Shown: positions 1 to 7,436 of the stretch, in pieces
How the letters are laid out: every line of letters starts with the position of its first letter
Numbering within the stretch: the stretch's first letter is position 1
DNA from: Poriferisodalis sp965116715
GTDB taxonomy: Bacteria > Actinomycetota > Acidimicrobiia > Acidimicrobiales > Poriferisodalaceae
NCBI GenBank assembly: GCA_965116715.1
Contig: OZ220724.1
Location: 3,224,001 to 3,288,000 of the forward strand
DNA length: 64,000 nt
Reading direction: 5' to 3'
Program-made: the position numbers and the translations under genes
Notes under the pieces: generated by a model
What the model saw: the letters and a program-made list of their open reading frames with translations, nothing else
Database searches by the model: none
What the model was told of the DNA's origin: nothing

Positions 1-957
1 CGTCCCTTCGGCGTGGACATCATCGTGCCGGCCAAGTACGAGGGAAAGGCCGAAGGCGAGCTGTCGGTCAAGGACCTCGAGGCGATGATCCCGCCGGCGC
101 ACCGCGAGTTCCTCGACGACATGATGGAGCGCTACGACGTGCCGCCGCTGCCGGCCGAGGACAAGCCCGGTGCGATCGCGGGCGACGCTGAGCCGCCCAT
201 GACCTACGCGCAGGCGGTGCCGCTGATGGACGTGGCATTCTCGTACCCGATCCGGCTGGCGGTGAATGCGCTGGGCCCGCCGCCGCCCGACATGATCGAG
301 CGTGCCCACGACAATGACGTGCTGGTGGGCGCGCTGGCCGGCAAGAAGGTGCACGCCGAGCGCCACGTCGCCGCCGGCGTGGACATCGTGATCGCCCAGG
401 GCCACGAGGCCGGCGGCCACACCGGCGACATCGCCACCATGGTGCTGGTGCCCGAAGTGGTGGACGCCATCGCACCGGTGCCGGTGCTCGCAGCGGGCGG
501 CATCGGCAACGGCCGCCAGGTCGCAGCGTCGCTGGCGCTGGGTGCGCAGGGTGTGTGGTGCGGCTCGGTCTGGCTCACCACCCAAGAAGCCGAGACGCAC
601 CCCGTGGTGAAGGAGAAGTTCCTGGCAGCCGGTTCGTCGGACACGCTGCGCTCGCGCTCCCGCACCGGCAAGCCTGCCCGCCAGCTCCGCTCGGCATGGA
701 CCGACGAGTGGGAGGGCGAGAACTCGCCGGGGACGCTGCCGATGCCGCTGCAGCCGATGCTGATCGGCGCGGCCAGCCGCCGCATCGACCGGGCGGCCAT
801 GAACCCCTCCAACAAGGGGGCGGTCGAGCTGGCCAACTACTTCGTCGGCCAGGTGGTCGGGCAGCTCAACGAGTCAATTTCGGCCACCCGGGTGGTCGAG
901 GAGATGATCAGCGAGTATCTCGACGTCATGGAGCGCTTCGAGCAGCTCAACGCCTGA
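1..957 (+). CDS. Nitronate monooxygenase family protein (5' end cut by window)
   Basis: The reading frame is already open at base 1, so the true start lies upstream; about 318 residues are visible. The family comprises FMN-dependent TIM-barrel enzymes that oxidise nitronates or related substrates. The frame begins with the RPFGVDI.VPA strand, and the FMN/phosphate-binding segments follow: IAQGHEAGGHTG near residue 135 and PVLAAGGIGNGRQVA near residue 160, then GVWCGSVWL. The C-terminal part is about 100 residues rich in aromatic and basic residues. It ends at TGA 955-957, and the SDR gene starts 38 bases later on the same strand, so the two may be cotranscribed. The exact substrate cannot be told from sequence. 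Confidence 0.85.
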   Translation, partial: RPFGVDIIVPAKYEGKAEGELSVKDLEAMIPPAHREFLDDMMERYDVPPLPAEDKPGAIAGDAEPPMTYAQAVPLMDVAFSYPIRLAVNALGPPPPDMIERAHDNDVLVGALAGKKVHAERHVAAGVDIVIAQGHEAGGHTGDIATMVLVPEVVDAIAPVPVLAAGGIGNGRQVAASLALGAQGVWCGSVWLTTQEAETHPVVKEKFLAAGSSDTLRSRSRTGKPARQLRSAWTDEWEGENSPGTLPMPLQPMLIGAASRRIDRAAMNPSNKGAVELANYFVGQVVGQLNESISATRVVEEMISEYLDVMERFEQLNA

Positions 958-995
958 GCTGGCGGGTTCGAGCCAATCGAGGTAGGGGGACAGAC

Positions 996-1880
996 ATGGA
1001 GACCATGACCGGACGCGTCGCGGTAGTGACCGGGGCGGCATCGGGAATCGGCAAAGCGCTGGCGCTGGGCTTCGCCGGCGAGGGCGCCAATGTGGTGCTC
1101 GCCGACATCGAGGAAGCCCCGTTGCGTGCTGCGGAAGCCGAAGTCGCCGAGCGGGGAGTCGAAGCACTCGGCGTCATCACCGATGTCACTGACGCCGACT
1201 CGGTGGGCGCGCTGGCGGCGGCCACCATCGACCGCTTCGGCGCCGTGCACATGGTGTGCAACAACGCCGGCGTCGGCGGGGGAGGGCTGATCCGCAACCA
1301 GCAGCTCGTCGACTGGAAGTGGGTGGTGGACGTGTGCCTGTGGGGCGTGATCCACGGCGTGCATCACTTCCTGCCCCATCTCATCGAGGCCGAGGAATCT
1401 CACATCATGAGCACCGCCTCGGTGGCAGGGCTCATGTCGGTGCCGGGCCTCGGCCCCTACAACGCCGCCAAGTACGGCGTGGTGGCCATCATGGAGACGC
1501 TGCACCTCGAGATGCAGCGCGACCGCAACGCCGATGTGGGCGTGTCGGTGCTGTGCCCGGGCGTGGTGCGCACCAACATCGCCACGGCGCAGCGCAACCG
1601 TCCAGAAGAGCTGCGGCGGCAGCGTCGGGCGCGGCCCGAAGGCGAGGCACCGTCGGAGACCGCCGATGCCCGCCGCCGCAACGCCAACATCGCCGCAGCA
1701 CTGGAACGCGGCATGGACCCATCGCAGGTGGCCGCCAAGGTGATCGAGGCCATGTACGAGCGTCGCTTCTGGGTGCTGTCGCACCCTGAGCTGCTCGCCG
1801 ACGTCAATCACCGCAACCAGCAGCTCGCCGACCTCGAGAACCCCACCATCTACACGAGCTTCACCGACGGCGAGCAGTAG
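996..1880 (+). CDS. Short-chain dehydrogenase/reductase (SDR)
   Basis: A 294-residue classical SDR, an NAD(P)-dependent oxidoreductase. The Rossmann motif TGAASGIG is at residues 12-19, the NNAG motif follows near residue 89, and the catalytic YNAAK has Tyr155 and Lys159. ATG 996 was chosen because a GGTAGGGGGA purine stretch sits just upstream and the motif spacing is normal; an in-frame upstream extension overlaps the previous gene and looks non-coding. The last 100 residues, with an Arg-rich segment near residue 205, are longer than in minimal SDRs. It follows the nitronate monooxygenase gene. The substrate is unknown. Confidence 0.9.
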   Translation: METMTGRVAVVTGAASGIGKALALGFAGEGANVVLADIEEAPLRAAEAEVAERGVEALGVITDVTDADSVGALAAATIDRFGAVHMVCNNAGVGGGGLIRNQQLVDWKWVVDVCLWGVIHGVHHFLPHLIEAEESHIMSTASVAGLMSVPGLGPYNAAKYGVVAIMETLHLEMQRDRNADVGVSVLCPGVVRTNIATAQRNRPEELRRQRRARPEGEAPSETADARRRNANIAAALERGMDPSQVAAKVIEAMYERRFWVLSHPELLADVNHRNQQLADLENPTIYTSFTDGEQ

Positions 1881-1907
1881 CCGGCCGCCGGCGCCAGAGA
1901 CAATGGG

Positions 1908-2807
1908 CTAGCGGCTGTCGGCGATCATCTGCACGGGCAGCTGGTCAATCGGCGGTGCCGGCCGCAGCGCGTGCACGAGGGCTCTGATCAGCATGGTCCC
2001 GAACAGAATGGCCACGGCCGTCAGCGCCATCGACGCGCCGCCGGCGAGCCGGTGGTGGTAGCTCATCAAGAGCCCGAAATAGACCGCGACAGCCCCGATC
2101 AGCACCGACGTCATCATGATGAGCGGCACACGCCGCACCACCATGGAGGCCGTCGCCACAGGCGCGATCAAGAACGCCATCACCAGCAGACTCCCCACCG
2201 CCTGGAATGACCCGACGATTGCGATCGCAATCAACGCCATGAGCAGGCCATGGGTGAGACGCGGGCGCATCCGGGCCATCTGCGCCTGCACCTCGCAGAA
2301 GGTCATCACGAAGAACGCCCGGTAGAACACGACGGCACCGGCAAGGGAGATCGCCGCAAACACCACTTGGCGAACCAGATCGGAGTTCTGCACCCCCGTG
2401 ATCGAGCCGAACAGGAAGCGGTCCAGGTCGCCAGCGCCGGAGCCCGCCCCCGACGACATGATGACTACGGCGAGCGCGAGCATTCCCACGAACAGCACGC
2501 CGATGGATGTGTCTTCGGACAGCGGTGAGATGCGCGGAAGAAATGAGATGGCGCTGACCATGATGATCGCAGCGGCCAACGCGCCGAGGCTCGTATCGAA
2601 GCCCACGATGAAAGCGATAGCGATGCCGGGAAGCACGCCGTGCACCAGCGCGTCGCCGAGGAAGTTCATGCTGCGCAGCACCACCCACGTGCCCACGAGC
2701 GAAGTGGTCAGCACAGCGAGCAGCCCTGCGAGGAGCGCGTTGGTCATGAATGAGTTGGAGATGAACGGCTCGATCCACCAGCCCACCGGATCGGTGAGGA
2801 ACGTCAT
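1908..2807 (-). CDS. znuB: Metal ABC transporter permease (ZnuB/MntB type)
   Basis: A 299-residue polytopic inner-membrane protein of the ABC-3 family with about eight hydrophobic segments. It would form the channel for Zn2+ (or Mn2+) taken from ZnuA and powered by ZnuC. The family pattern GDALVHGVLPGIAIAFIVG lies near residues 52-70, and GSFQAVGSLLVMAFLIAPVATA is the typical late helix. It lies downstream of znuA on the same strand with about 70 bases between them, while znuC is divergent. Zinc is inferred from the neighbouring Zur-like regulator and the His-rich proteins; manganese cannot be excluded. Confidence 0.88.
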   Translation of the reverse strand: MTFLTDPVGWWIEPFISNSFMTNALLAGLLAVLTTSLVGTWVVLRSMNFLGDALVHGVLPGIAIAFIVGFDTSLGALAAAIIMVSAISFLPRISPLSEDTSIGVLFVGMLALAVVIMSSGAGSGAGDLDRFLFGSITGVQNSDLVRQVVFAAISLAGAVVFYRAFFVMTFCEVQAQMARMRPRLTHGLLMALIAIAIVGSFQAVGSLLVMAFLIAPVATASMVVRRVPLIMMTSVLIGAVAVYFGLLMSYHHRLAGGASMALTAVAILFGTMLIRALVHALRPAPPIDQLPVQMIADSR

Positions 2808-2877
2808 GTCATCCCCCTGATGGGCTGGCGATCGGGACGCCCCAGCTAGGGGCGGTGCGGTCGCAACGCTACGTCCC

Positions 2878-4227
2878 TCAGCCCAATGCGTCTGCGATTG
2901 CGTTCGCGTCGAACAGCAGCAGCCCGATCAGCGTGTCGCCGTCCTGGCCCTCCGGTGCGAGGCTGCCAGAGAGCAACTTCACCACCGAGATATTTCCCGC
3001 GGCGGTTGCCAGGGCCTGGATGTCGGTGTCGCTCGTCGTCGTCTCCGAGAACACTGCGGGAACGCCTTCGTGCTCGATGATCTCGACGAGCTCCTCGAGC
3101 AGCGCCGGGTTGGTCTCGGCCGCCGTCGACGTTGACGGAATGACGGTGCCCACGATCTCGAAGCCATAGCGATCCGCGAAGTAGCCGAATGCATCGTGGT
3201 TGGTGATCATGATGCGCCGGTCCGCCGGCACCGCATCGAGAATCTCGGCGATTTCGGCGTCGGCGTCAGCCAGTGCTGCGCGGTAGGCATCCAGGCACCC
3301 ATGGACAGTGTCGGCGTCAGCGCCGGCATGGATCAGCTCGTCGGCAAGCTCGCCCAGGCCGGCCGCGACGCGCTGCGGATCGAACCAGATGTGCGGGTCG
3401 GCACCACCGGAGTGGTCGTGCCCGTGTTCGTCATCGTGGCCGTCTTCGTCGTCCTGCCCGTGCTCGTCCTCGTGGCCGTCTTCGTCCTCGTGGCCGTCGT
3501 CGTCTTCGTGGTCGTGCCCGTCGTCTTCGTCGTGGCCGTGCTCGTCTTCGTGGCCGTCGTCGTCTTCGTGGTCGTGCCCGTCGTCTTCGTCGTGGCCGTC
3601 TTCGTCGTGGTCGTGCCCGTCGTCGTCCTCGTGCCCGTCGTCTTCGTCGTGGCCGTGCTCGTCCTCGTGCCCGTCTTCGTCATCGTGGCCGTGCTCGTCC
3701 TCGTGCCCGTCTTCGTCGTCGTGCTCGTCGTGGCCGTTGTCTTCGTCGTGGTCGTGGTGCGCTGCTTCGAACTCGAAGTCGATGGTCTCGATGTGGTCGG
3801 ACATGTGGAACACGTGCACACCTTCGGCTGCGACAGCCTCCAAGGTGTCTTCAAGGCGCTCCTCGAGCGCCAGACCGTTCGCAACCACCAGATCCGCCGC
3901 GTCCATCGTCTCGCGGTCGCGCAACGACGGCTCGTAGGTGTGCGGGTCACCACCCGGCGGGATGATCGTGGTCACCGAGACGCTGTCGTCGCAGCCCACG
4001 TTGCTGACGACGTCGGCCCAGATGCCGGTGGTGACGACCACCGATGGCACGACCGCCGACGCGTCTGTCGCATCCGTCGAGACATCGTCCGTTCCCGTCG
4101 AAACATCATCTCCGGCATCGGTGCCCGTGCACGCAGCGGCAAACAGCACCGCAGCCACCGCCACCACCAACCCGCGTCTGCGAATCCATTGACCTCGTCG
4201 TGGACGTACGGCTGCTTCGACCGTCAT
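2878..4227 (-). CDS. znuA: Zinc ABC transporter substrate-binding lipoprotein with very long His/Asp/Glu loop
   Basis: A 449-residue cluster A-I metal-binding protein. ATG 4227 follows a GGGGAGG ribosome site at good spacing. A lipoprotein signal covers residues 1-33 (VAAVLFAAAC), so it should be membrane-anchored outside the cell. The N-lobe metal region (GGDPHTYEPS near 90-99) is present, as is a C-lobe with ITNHDAFGYFADRYGFE and ETTTSDTDIQAL. Between them, residues of about 154-273 consist almost only of His, Asp, Glu and Gly; ZnuA proteins usually have a loop of 20-40 such residues, so this one is exceptionally long. The matching DNA (about 3408-3768) is a degenerate tandem repeat. The plus-strand Val/Phe-rich frame over it is a shadow. 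Confidence 0.93.
   Translation of the reverse strand: MTVEAAVRPRRGQWIRRRGLVVAVAAVLFAAACTGTDAGDDVSTGTDDVSTDATDASAVVPSVVVTTGIWADVVSNVGCDDSVSVTTIIPPGGDPHTYEPSLRDRETMDAADLVVANGLALEERLEDTLEAVAAEGVHVFHMSDHIETIDFEFEAAHHDHDEDNGHDEHDDEDGHEDEHGHDDEDGHEDEHGHDEDDGHEDDDGHDHDEDGHDEDDGHDHEDDDGHEDEHGHDEDDGHDHEDDDGHEDEDGHEDEHGQDDEDGHDDEHGHDHSGGADPHIWFDPQRVAAGLGELADELIHAGADADTVHGCLDAYRAALADADAEIAEILDAVPADRRIMITNHDAFGYFADRYGFEIVGTVIPSTSTAAETNPALLEELVEIIEHEGVPAVFSETTTSDTDIQALATAAGNISVVKLLSGSLAPEGQDGDTLIGLLLFDANAIADALG
3481..3600. repeat. 60-bp tandem repeat inside the znuA metal loop
   Basis: Bases 3481-3540 and 3541-3600 are the same 60-bp unit and differ at only three positions by eye. The unit encodes 20 residues, so the duplication kept the frame. 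It sits within a wider low-complexity tract (about 3408-3768) built from GTC, TTC and GTG codon-like triplets. This is a likely site of length change by slippage or unequal recombination. Confidence 0.85.
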
Positions 4228-4298
4228 GAGTGCCTCCCCTATGCTCCGATGCAGGTGTGGAAGAGCACCGCTGGCGCTCTAGTCTCACCGCAGGTTCT

Positions 4299-4317
4299 GA
4301 GAATGAGAATCAGTATC
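4299..4317. promoter_or_regulatory. Fur/Zur-type operator between znuA and znuC
   Basis: The 19-bp sequence GAGAATGAGAATCAGTATC matches the classical Fur consensus GATAATGATAATCATTATC at 16 of 19 positions, all three differences being T to G. It lies between the divergent znuA (start 4227) and znuC (start 4363). A Fur-family gene is the next gene after znuC, so zinc-dependent autoregulation of both arms is the simple reading. Binding is inferred, not shown. Confidence 0.7.
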
Positions 4318-4362
4318 GGGCACTCTATCGAGGCCTGAGCACCAATCACCTTCGAAGCCGAA

Positions 4363-5316
4363 GTGAGGCACGCCCTGTTCCGTCTCCACGATGTCCGTGT
4401 CTCGTTCGGGCCCTGCCACGTGCTCGAAACCGGCGATCTGAGACTCGACAGCGCGTCGACGGTCGCGCTCATGGGTCCCAACGGGAGCGGCAAGACCACC
4501 TTGCTGCGGGTGCTCAGCGGGCTGCAGCCCCCGACGTCGGGTCGGGTGGAGTCGTTCGGCGACGCCAGGGTCGGGTTCGTGTGCCAGCACCACCAACCGC
4601 ACCCGTTCATGCCGATGACCGTGCAAGAGGTGCTGACCATCGGGCGATATCGCAGCCGCGGCCTGCTGAAGCGGTTCGGTCGCAGAGACAAAGAGGCGGT
4701 TCGTGCTGCGGCCGAACGGCTCGACGTCGCACACCTGCGTCACCGTGCGTTCGGCGAGCTCTCGGGTGGTCAGCGTCAGCGAGTGATGGTGGCGATGGTG
4801 CTCGCGTCAGATTACGACTGCCTGCTGCTCGACGAGCCGGTCACCGGCTTGGACTTGCCGAGCCAGGCGACCATCCTCGAGGTGGTCGAGGCTGAGCGTG
4901 CGGCCGGACGTCTCGTCGTCATGTCGACCCATCACCTGCAAGAGGCACGACGCTGCGACCGCGTCGTGCTGCTGAAGGGGATGGTGCTCGCCGACGGACC
5001 GCCGGACGAGGTGCTGACCGACGCGAACTTGACGGCGGCGTTCGGCGGGGATGTCGTGGCCGACGACACCACCGAGCAGGAGTTCGTCATGGCGAGCGTT
5101 CATGCCCATGACGCAGTCGAGCACGGGCACGGCGGGCTGTTCGAGTCGTTCTCGCGAGGTCATCATGGCCATCCACTGGTCGCGGGCGGCCGCGGTCACC
5201 GCCATGACGGGCCCGACCTGACGATCGCGGGAGAAGCGATGCTTCCGGGCAGCCACCGTGGTCACCATCACGACCATGACCACGAGGCCGAGCACGAGCA
5301 TCACCAACACCCCTGA
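4363..5316 (+). CDS. znuC: Zinc ABC transporter ATP-binding protein with His-rich tail
   Basis: A 317-residue ABC ATPase. Walker A is GPNGSGKTT near residue 40, the signature is LSGGQRQRV near 131, Walker B is LLLDEP near 155, and the H-loop is STHHLQEA. It starts at GTG 4363 with only a weak GAAG upstream. The last 75 residues leave the ABC fold and are loaded with His and Asp (GHHHDHDHEAEHEHH), a feature not needed for ATPase function and probably a metal-binding tail. It is divergent from znuA and is followed 61 bases later by the Fur-family gene. Confidence 0.9.
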   Translation: MRHALFRLHDVRVSFGPCHVLETGDLRLDSASTVALMGPNGSGKTTLLRVLSGLQPPTSGRVESFGDARVGFVCQHHQPHPFMPMTVQEVLTIGRYRSRGLLKRFGRRDKEAVRAAAERLDVAHLRHRAFGELSGGQRQRVMVAMVLASDYDCLLLDEPVTGLDLPSQATILEVVEAERAAGRLVVMSTHHLQEARRCDRVVLLKGMVLADGPPDEVLTDANLTAAFGGDVVADDTTEQEFVMASVHAHDAVEHGHGGLFESFSRGHHGHPLVAGGRGHRHDGPDLTIAGEAMLPGSHRGHHHDHDHEAEHEHHQHP

Positions 5317-5377
5317 CCGTCTGGGGCGGCCAGGCGTCGCCTCCTGATCCGTTTGCGAACCTGACCGGGAGAGCCAG

Positions 5378-5836
5378 ATGGAGCCTCCGAAGGATCTCGA
5401 TCAGCTCCACGAAGAAGTCGAGCGGCGCTTGGCCGTTGCCGGCCAGCGGTACACCGGCGGGCGGCGAGCACTCGTCGACGCGCTCGCAACCGCCCAGCGG
5501 CCGCTGACGCTGCGGGACATCGTGTTGATGGTTCCCGAGCTGCCCCAGAGTTCGGCGTACCGCAATCTCGATGCCCTCCGTGAGGGGAGCATTGTGAACC
5601 GCATCAGCGCCGGCGGCGACCGAGCTCATTTCGAGCTGGCAGAGGCGCTGCTGGGCCATCACCATCACCTGATCTGTGTGTCCTGCGGGACGATTGAGGA
5701 CATGCGCCTCGACGGCAAGCTCGAGGACGAGGTCGACCGGGCGCTAGCCGGCGCTGCTGGCGAGGCGGGCTTCACGCCTCTGCGCCACAGCCTCGACCTG
5801 TATGGCGAGTGCTCCGACTGCGGCGAGGAGACCTAG
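5378..5836 (+). CDS. zur: Fur family metal-responsive repressor, probably Zur
   Basis: A 152-residue Fur-family regulator. The N-terminal winged helix (residues about 10-85) contains the recognition segment SSAYRNLDALRE. The dimer domain has HHHHLICVSCG near residues 89-99 and a C-terminal CSDC pair near 145-148, typical structural zinc ligands. ATG 5378 follows a GGGAGAG sequence. Being encoded directly after znuC, and with a Fur-type box at 4299-4317, it is most simply the zinc sensor of this transporter. A Fur-like iron role is less likely from context. Confidence 0.88.
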   Translation: MEPPKDLDQLHEEVERRLAVAGQRYTGGRRALVDALATAQRPLTLRDIVLMVPELPQSSAYRNLDALREGSIVNRISAGGDRAHFELAEALLGHHHHLICVSCGTIEDMRLDGKLEDEVDRALAGAAGEAGFTPLRHSLDLYGECSDCGEET

Positions 5837-5840
5837 CTCG

Positions 5841-5869
5841 GCGCCTGAGGTGAGTTGCGGATCAGGCGC
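5841..5869. terminator. Possible shared terminator between convergent zur and phosphoribosyltransferase genes
   Basis: An inverted repeat GCGCCTGA ... TCAGGCGC has arms at 5841-5848 and 5862-5869 with a 13-base loop. It lies just after the zur stop and overlaps the stop codon of the leftward gene. There is no clear T-run on either side, so function as a terminator is only plausible. Confidence 0.4.
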
Positions 5870-6368
5870 GGGCCTGCTCGTCGGTGACGATGGGCGGCTC
5901 GGTGGACCAGGGGAAGTTGATCCACAGGTCGGTGCGGCGCCACACCCAGTCGCAGTTGACGGTCGACCACGGCTTCTCGTACAGCACAGCGGTGCGGACG
6001 CTGCGCACCCGCGGCAGGCAGAAGTCGTACACCAGCTTGAGCGTGTGGCCGGTGTCGGCGACGTCGTCGGCGATGAGGATGTCCGAGTCGCGGTGGTCGA
6101 CGAGGTCGGGCGTGGGCGGCAGCATGATCGGCACTTCGAGTCGTTCGTCGACGCCGGTGTAGTACTCGCAGTTCATGACGTAGATGTTCTTGACCGACAG
6201 CGCGTAGCCCAGCGACCCGGCACAGAACAGGCCGCCCCGGGCGATGGCCAGGATCATCTGGGGCCGGTAGCCGTCGTCGGCGATCATCTGCGCCAGCTCT
6301 CGCACGGCCACGCCGTAGCGCCGCCAGTCCATCACTTCCCGCTCGTCAGCGTCCGTCGCCTCGCTCAC
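5862..6368 (-). CDS. Phosphoribosyltransferase, xanthine/hypoxanthine type
   Basis: A 168-residue type I phosphoribosyltransferase. The PRPP-binding signature is DILIADDVADTGHTL near residues 97-111. An early ILAIARGGL strand and the C-terminal INFPWS segment (near 150-155) resemble bacterial Gpt-like purine phosphoribosyltransferases that salvage xanthine or guanine with PRPP. Its length is normal for the family. It is convergent with zur and its start region faces the accessory region that begins near 6440. Substrate choice among purines is not certain. Confidence 0.8.
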   Translation of the reverse strand: MSEATDADEREVMDWRRYGVAVRELAQMIADDGYRPQMILAIARGGLFCAGSLGYALSVKNIYVMNCEYYTGVDERLEVPIMLPPTPDLVDHRDSDILIADDVADTGHTLKLVYDFCLPRVRSVRTAVLYEKPWSTVNCDWVWRRTDLWINFPWSTEPPIVTDEQARA

Positions 6369-6442
6369 GCGCCCTCCCAGGCTGTCCCGCCCTGCTCCAC
6401 CCCGAACCTAGGCGCGCGCCACCTCGCGCTCTTGCCATCTTC

Positions 6443-6560
6443 GTTCTATTCCTGTTCTATTCGGGGTACCTACAAGTGTTCGTTGCAACACGCTGACCTG
6501 CGGTTTCGCTCGATCGCTGTTTGAGGTCCGCTCTATTCGCGTTCTATTCCGCTTCTTTTC
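6443..6560 (+). promoter_or_regulatory. 118-bp iteron control module 1
   Basis: Two GTTCTATTC repeats (6443-6451 and 6454-6462) sit 11 bp apart. They are followed by a core that includes ACAAGTGTTCG (6472-6482) and CTGACCTGCGGTTTCGC (6493-6509). Three more repeats follow at 11-bp steps: GCTCTATTC 6530-6538, GTTCTATTC 6541-6549 and CTTCTTTTC 6552-6560. The same arrangement, with the same total length, recurs at 8317-8434. Each copy stands just upstream of a gene for a DNA-binding/nucleotidyltransferase protein. Repeats spaced by one helical turn are typical of cooperative repressor binding. Confidence 0.8.
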
Positions 6561-6575
6561 GGAGAGTGTGTTTAT

Positions 6576-6609
6576 CTCACATTCTCGATGATATAATCGA
6601 GTATGTGAG
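6576..6609. promoter_or_regulatory. 34-bp near-perfect palindrome overlapping the GTG start
   Basis: Arms CTCACAT-T-CTCGAT (6576-6589) and ATCGAG-T-ATGTGAG (6596-6609) pair with a single mismatch around GATATA. The right arm contains the proposed GTG start at 6605. It could be an operator for the encoded winged-helix protein, or in RNA a hairpin that hides the start codon. No clear Shine-Dalgarno lies between it and the start. Confidence 0.75.
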
Positions 6610-7255
6610 TGAATCAGCGCCGGCTCTGGCTCCGCTCTTCAGATCCGACCAGCAGTTTCGTCTGCTCGGGGTCCTGTTTGCGGGCGCTGGTGACGAGATC
6701 ACTATCGGGGAACTCGCGGAACGCGCAAGTGTCGCTCAGGCAACCGCAAGTCGAGAAGTAGCACGCCTAGAGCAGCACGGTCTCGTGGTGACTCGTCTTC
6801 TGGGTCGCAACAGGCTGGTCAGCCCCAACTGGAGCCTCCCGTGGGCGCCCGAACTGCGCTCCATCCTCATGCAGACCGTTGGCGTGATAGGACGCCTCGG
6901 CGATGCGCTTCGGGGGATGGACGGAACCCACGAGGCGTTCGTATTCGGTTCGTGGGCTGCGCGACTCGAAGGCAAACCGGGTCCGTTTCCGAACGACGTC
7001 GACGTCGTGGTGGTCGGCACGGCGCCGCTCCGGACGATTCGCCAAGCATGCCGCCAGGTGGAGCAGGACCTGCGAGTTGATATCAACCCGGTCGTGGTTG
7101 ACCGGGCGAGCTGGGATTCCGAGGCGCCGGAACCGTTCATCGCGCACATCAAGGAACAGTCGCTAGTGCAGATTCCGGCCGCAGCTTCGCCCACAGCGGC
7201 TCCCCGTCCGCTGTCGAGCACACCATCGGACCGCCCCGTAAGAAATCGGGGCTAG
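6605..7255 (+). CDS. Winged-helix DNA-binding protein fused to a nucleotidyltransferase domain
   Basis: 216 residues from GTG 6605; the frame is open further upstream to 6521, but that part is the iteron module. Residues about 10-75 form an ArsR/MarR-like winged helix (ELAERASVAQATASREVARLEQHGLV). Residues about 110-185 are a DNA polymerase beta-type nucleotidyltransferase core with GS at 115-116 and the metal-binding pair Asp131/Asp133 (NDVDVVVVG). This combination occurs in small regulators and antitoxin-like proteins, but no toxin gene is beside it. It is preceded by module 1 and a start-overlapping palindrome, which suggests self-control. The nucleotidyl acceptor is unknown. Confidence 0.7.
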   Translation: MSESAPALAPLFRSDQQFRLLGVLFAGAGDEITIGELAERASVAQATASREVARLEQHGLVVTRLLGRNRLVSPNWSLPWAPELRSILMQTVGVIGRLGDALRGMDGTHEAFVFGSWAARLEGKPGPFPNDVDVVVVGTAPLRTIRQACRQVEQDLRVDINPVVVDRASWDSEAPEPFIAHIKEQSLVQIPAAASPTAAPRPLSSTPSDRPVRNRG

Positions 7256-7305
7256 GCGCGCGCCGCGCAGTGCTTCCGCCATTCGCGCTCGTGGGACAAA
7301 GAAAA

Positions 7306-7330
7306 GGGACCCCGTGCGGTCCGGGGTCCC
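7306..7330 (-). terminator. Rho-independent terminator for the DUF3800 gene
   Basis: GGGACCCCG (7306-7314) and CGGGGTCCC (7322-7330) form a perfect 9-bp stem with a 7-base loop. Read on the minus strand it is followed by TTTTCTTTGTC, a good U-rich tail. It lies 107 bases after the leftward DUF3800 stop. On the plus strand there is no T-run, so it is mainly a leftward terminator. Confidence 0.75.
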
Positions 7331-7436
7331 GTTGCCGCGGTATGTCGGTTGCATTCGGCTCACGCCTACTAACCGGACCATTCGGCGAAATCCACTGTAA
7401 GCGCTGGCACCGGGAGATACAAGCAGAATGCGACTC

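Noticed and set aside
555..995. N-terminal extension of the SDR inside the nitronate monooxygenase gene
   Set aside because: It is an out-of-frame shadow; the SDR motifs begin right after ATG 996, which has a ribosome site.
3196..4338. Long plus-strand frame rich in Val and Phe over znuA
   Set aside because: It is the complement of the His/Asp/Glu repeat of znuA, has no sensible start, and overlaps a gene with clear signal and domains.
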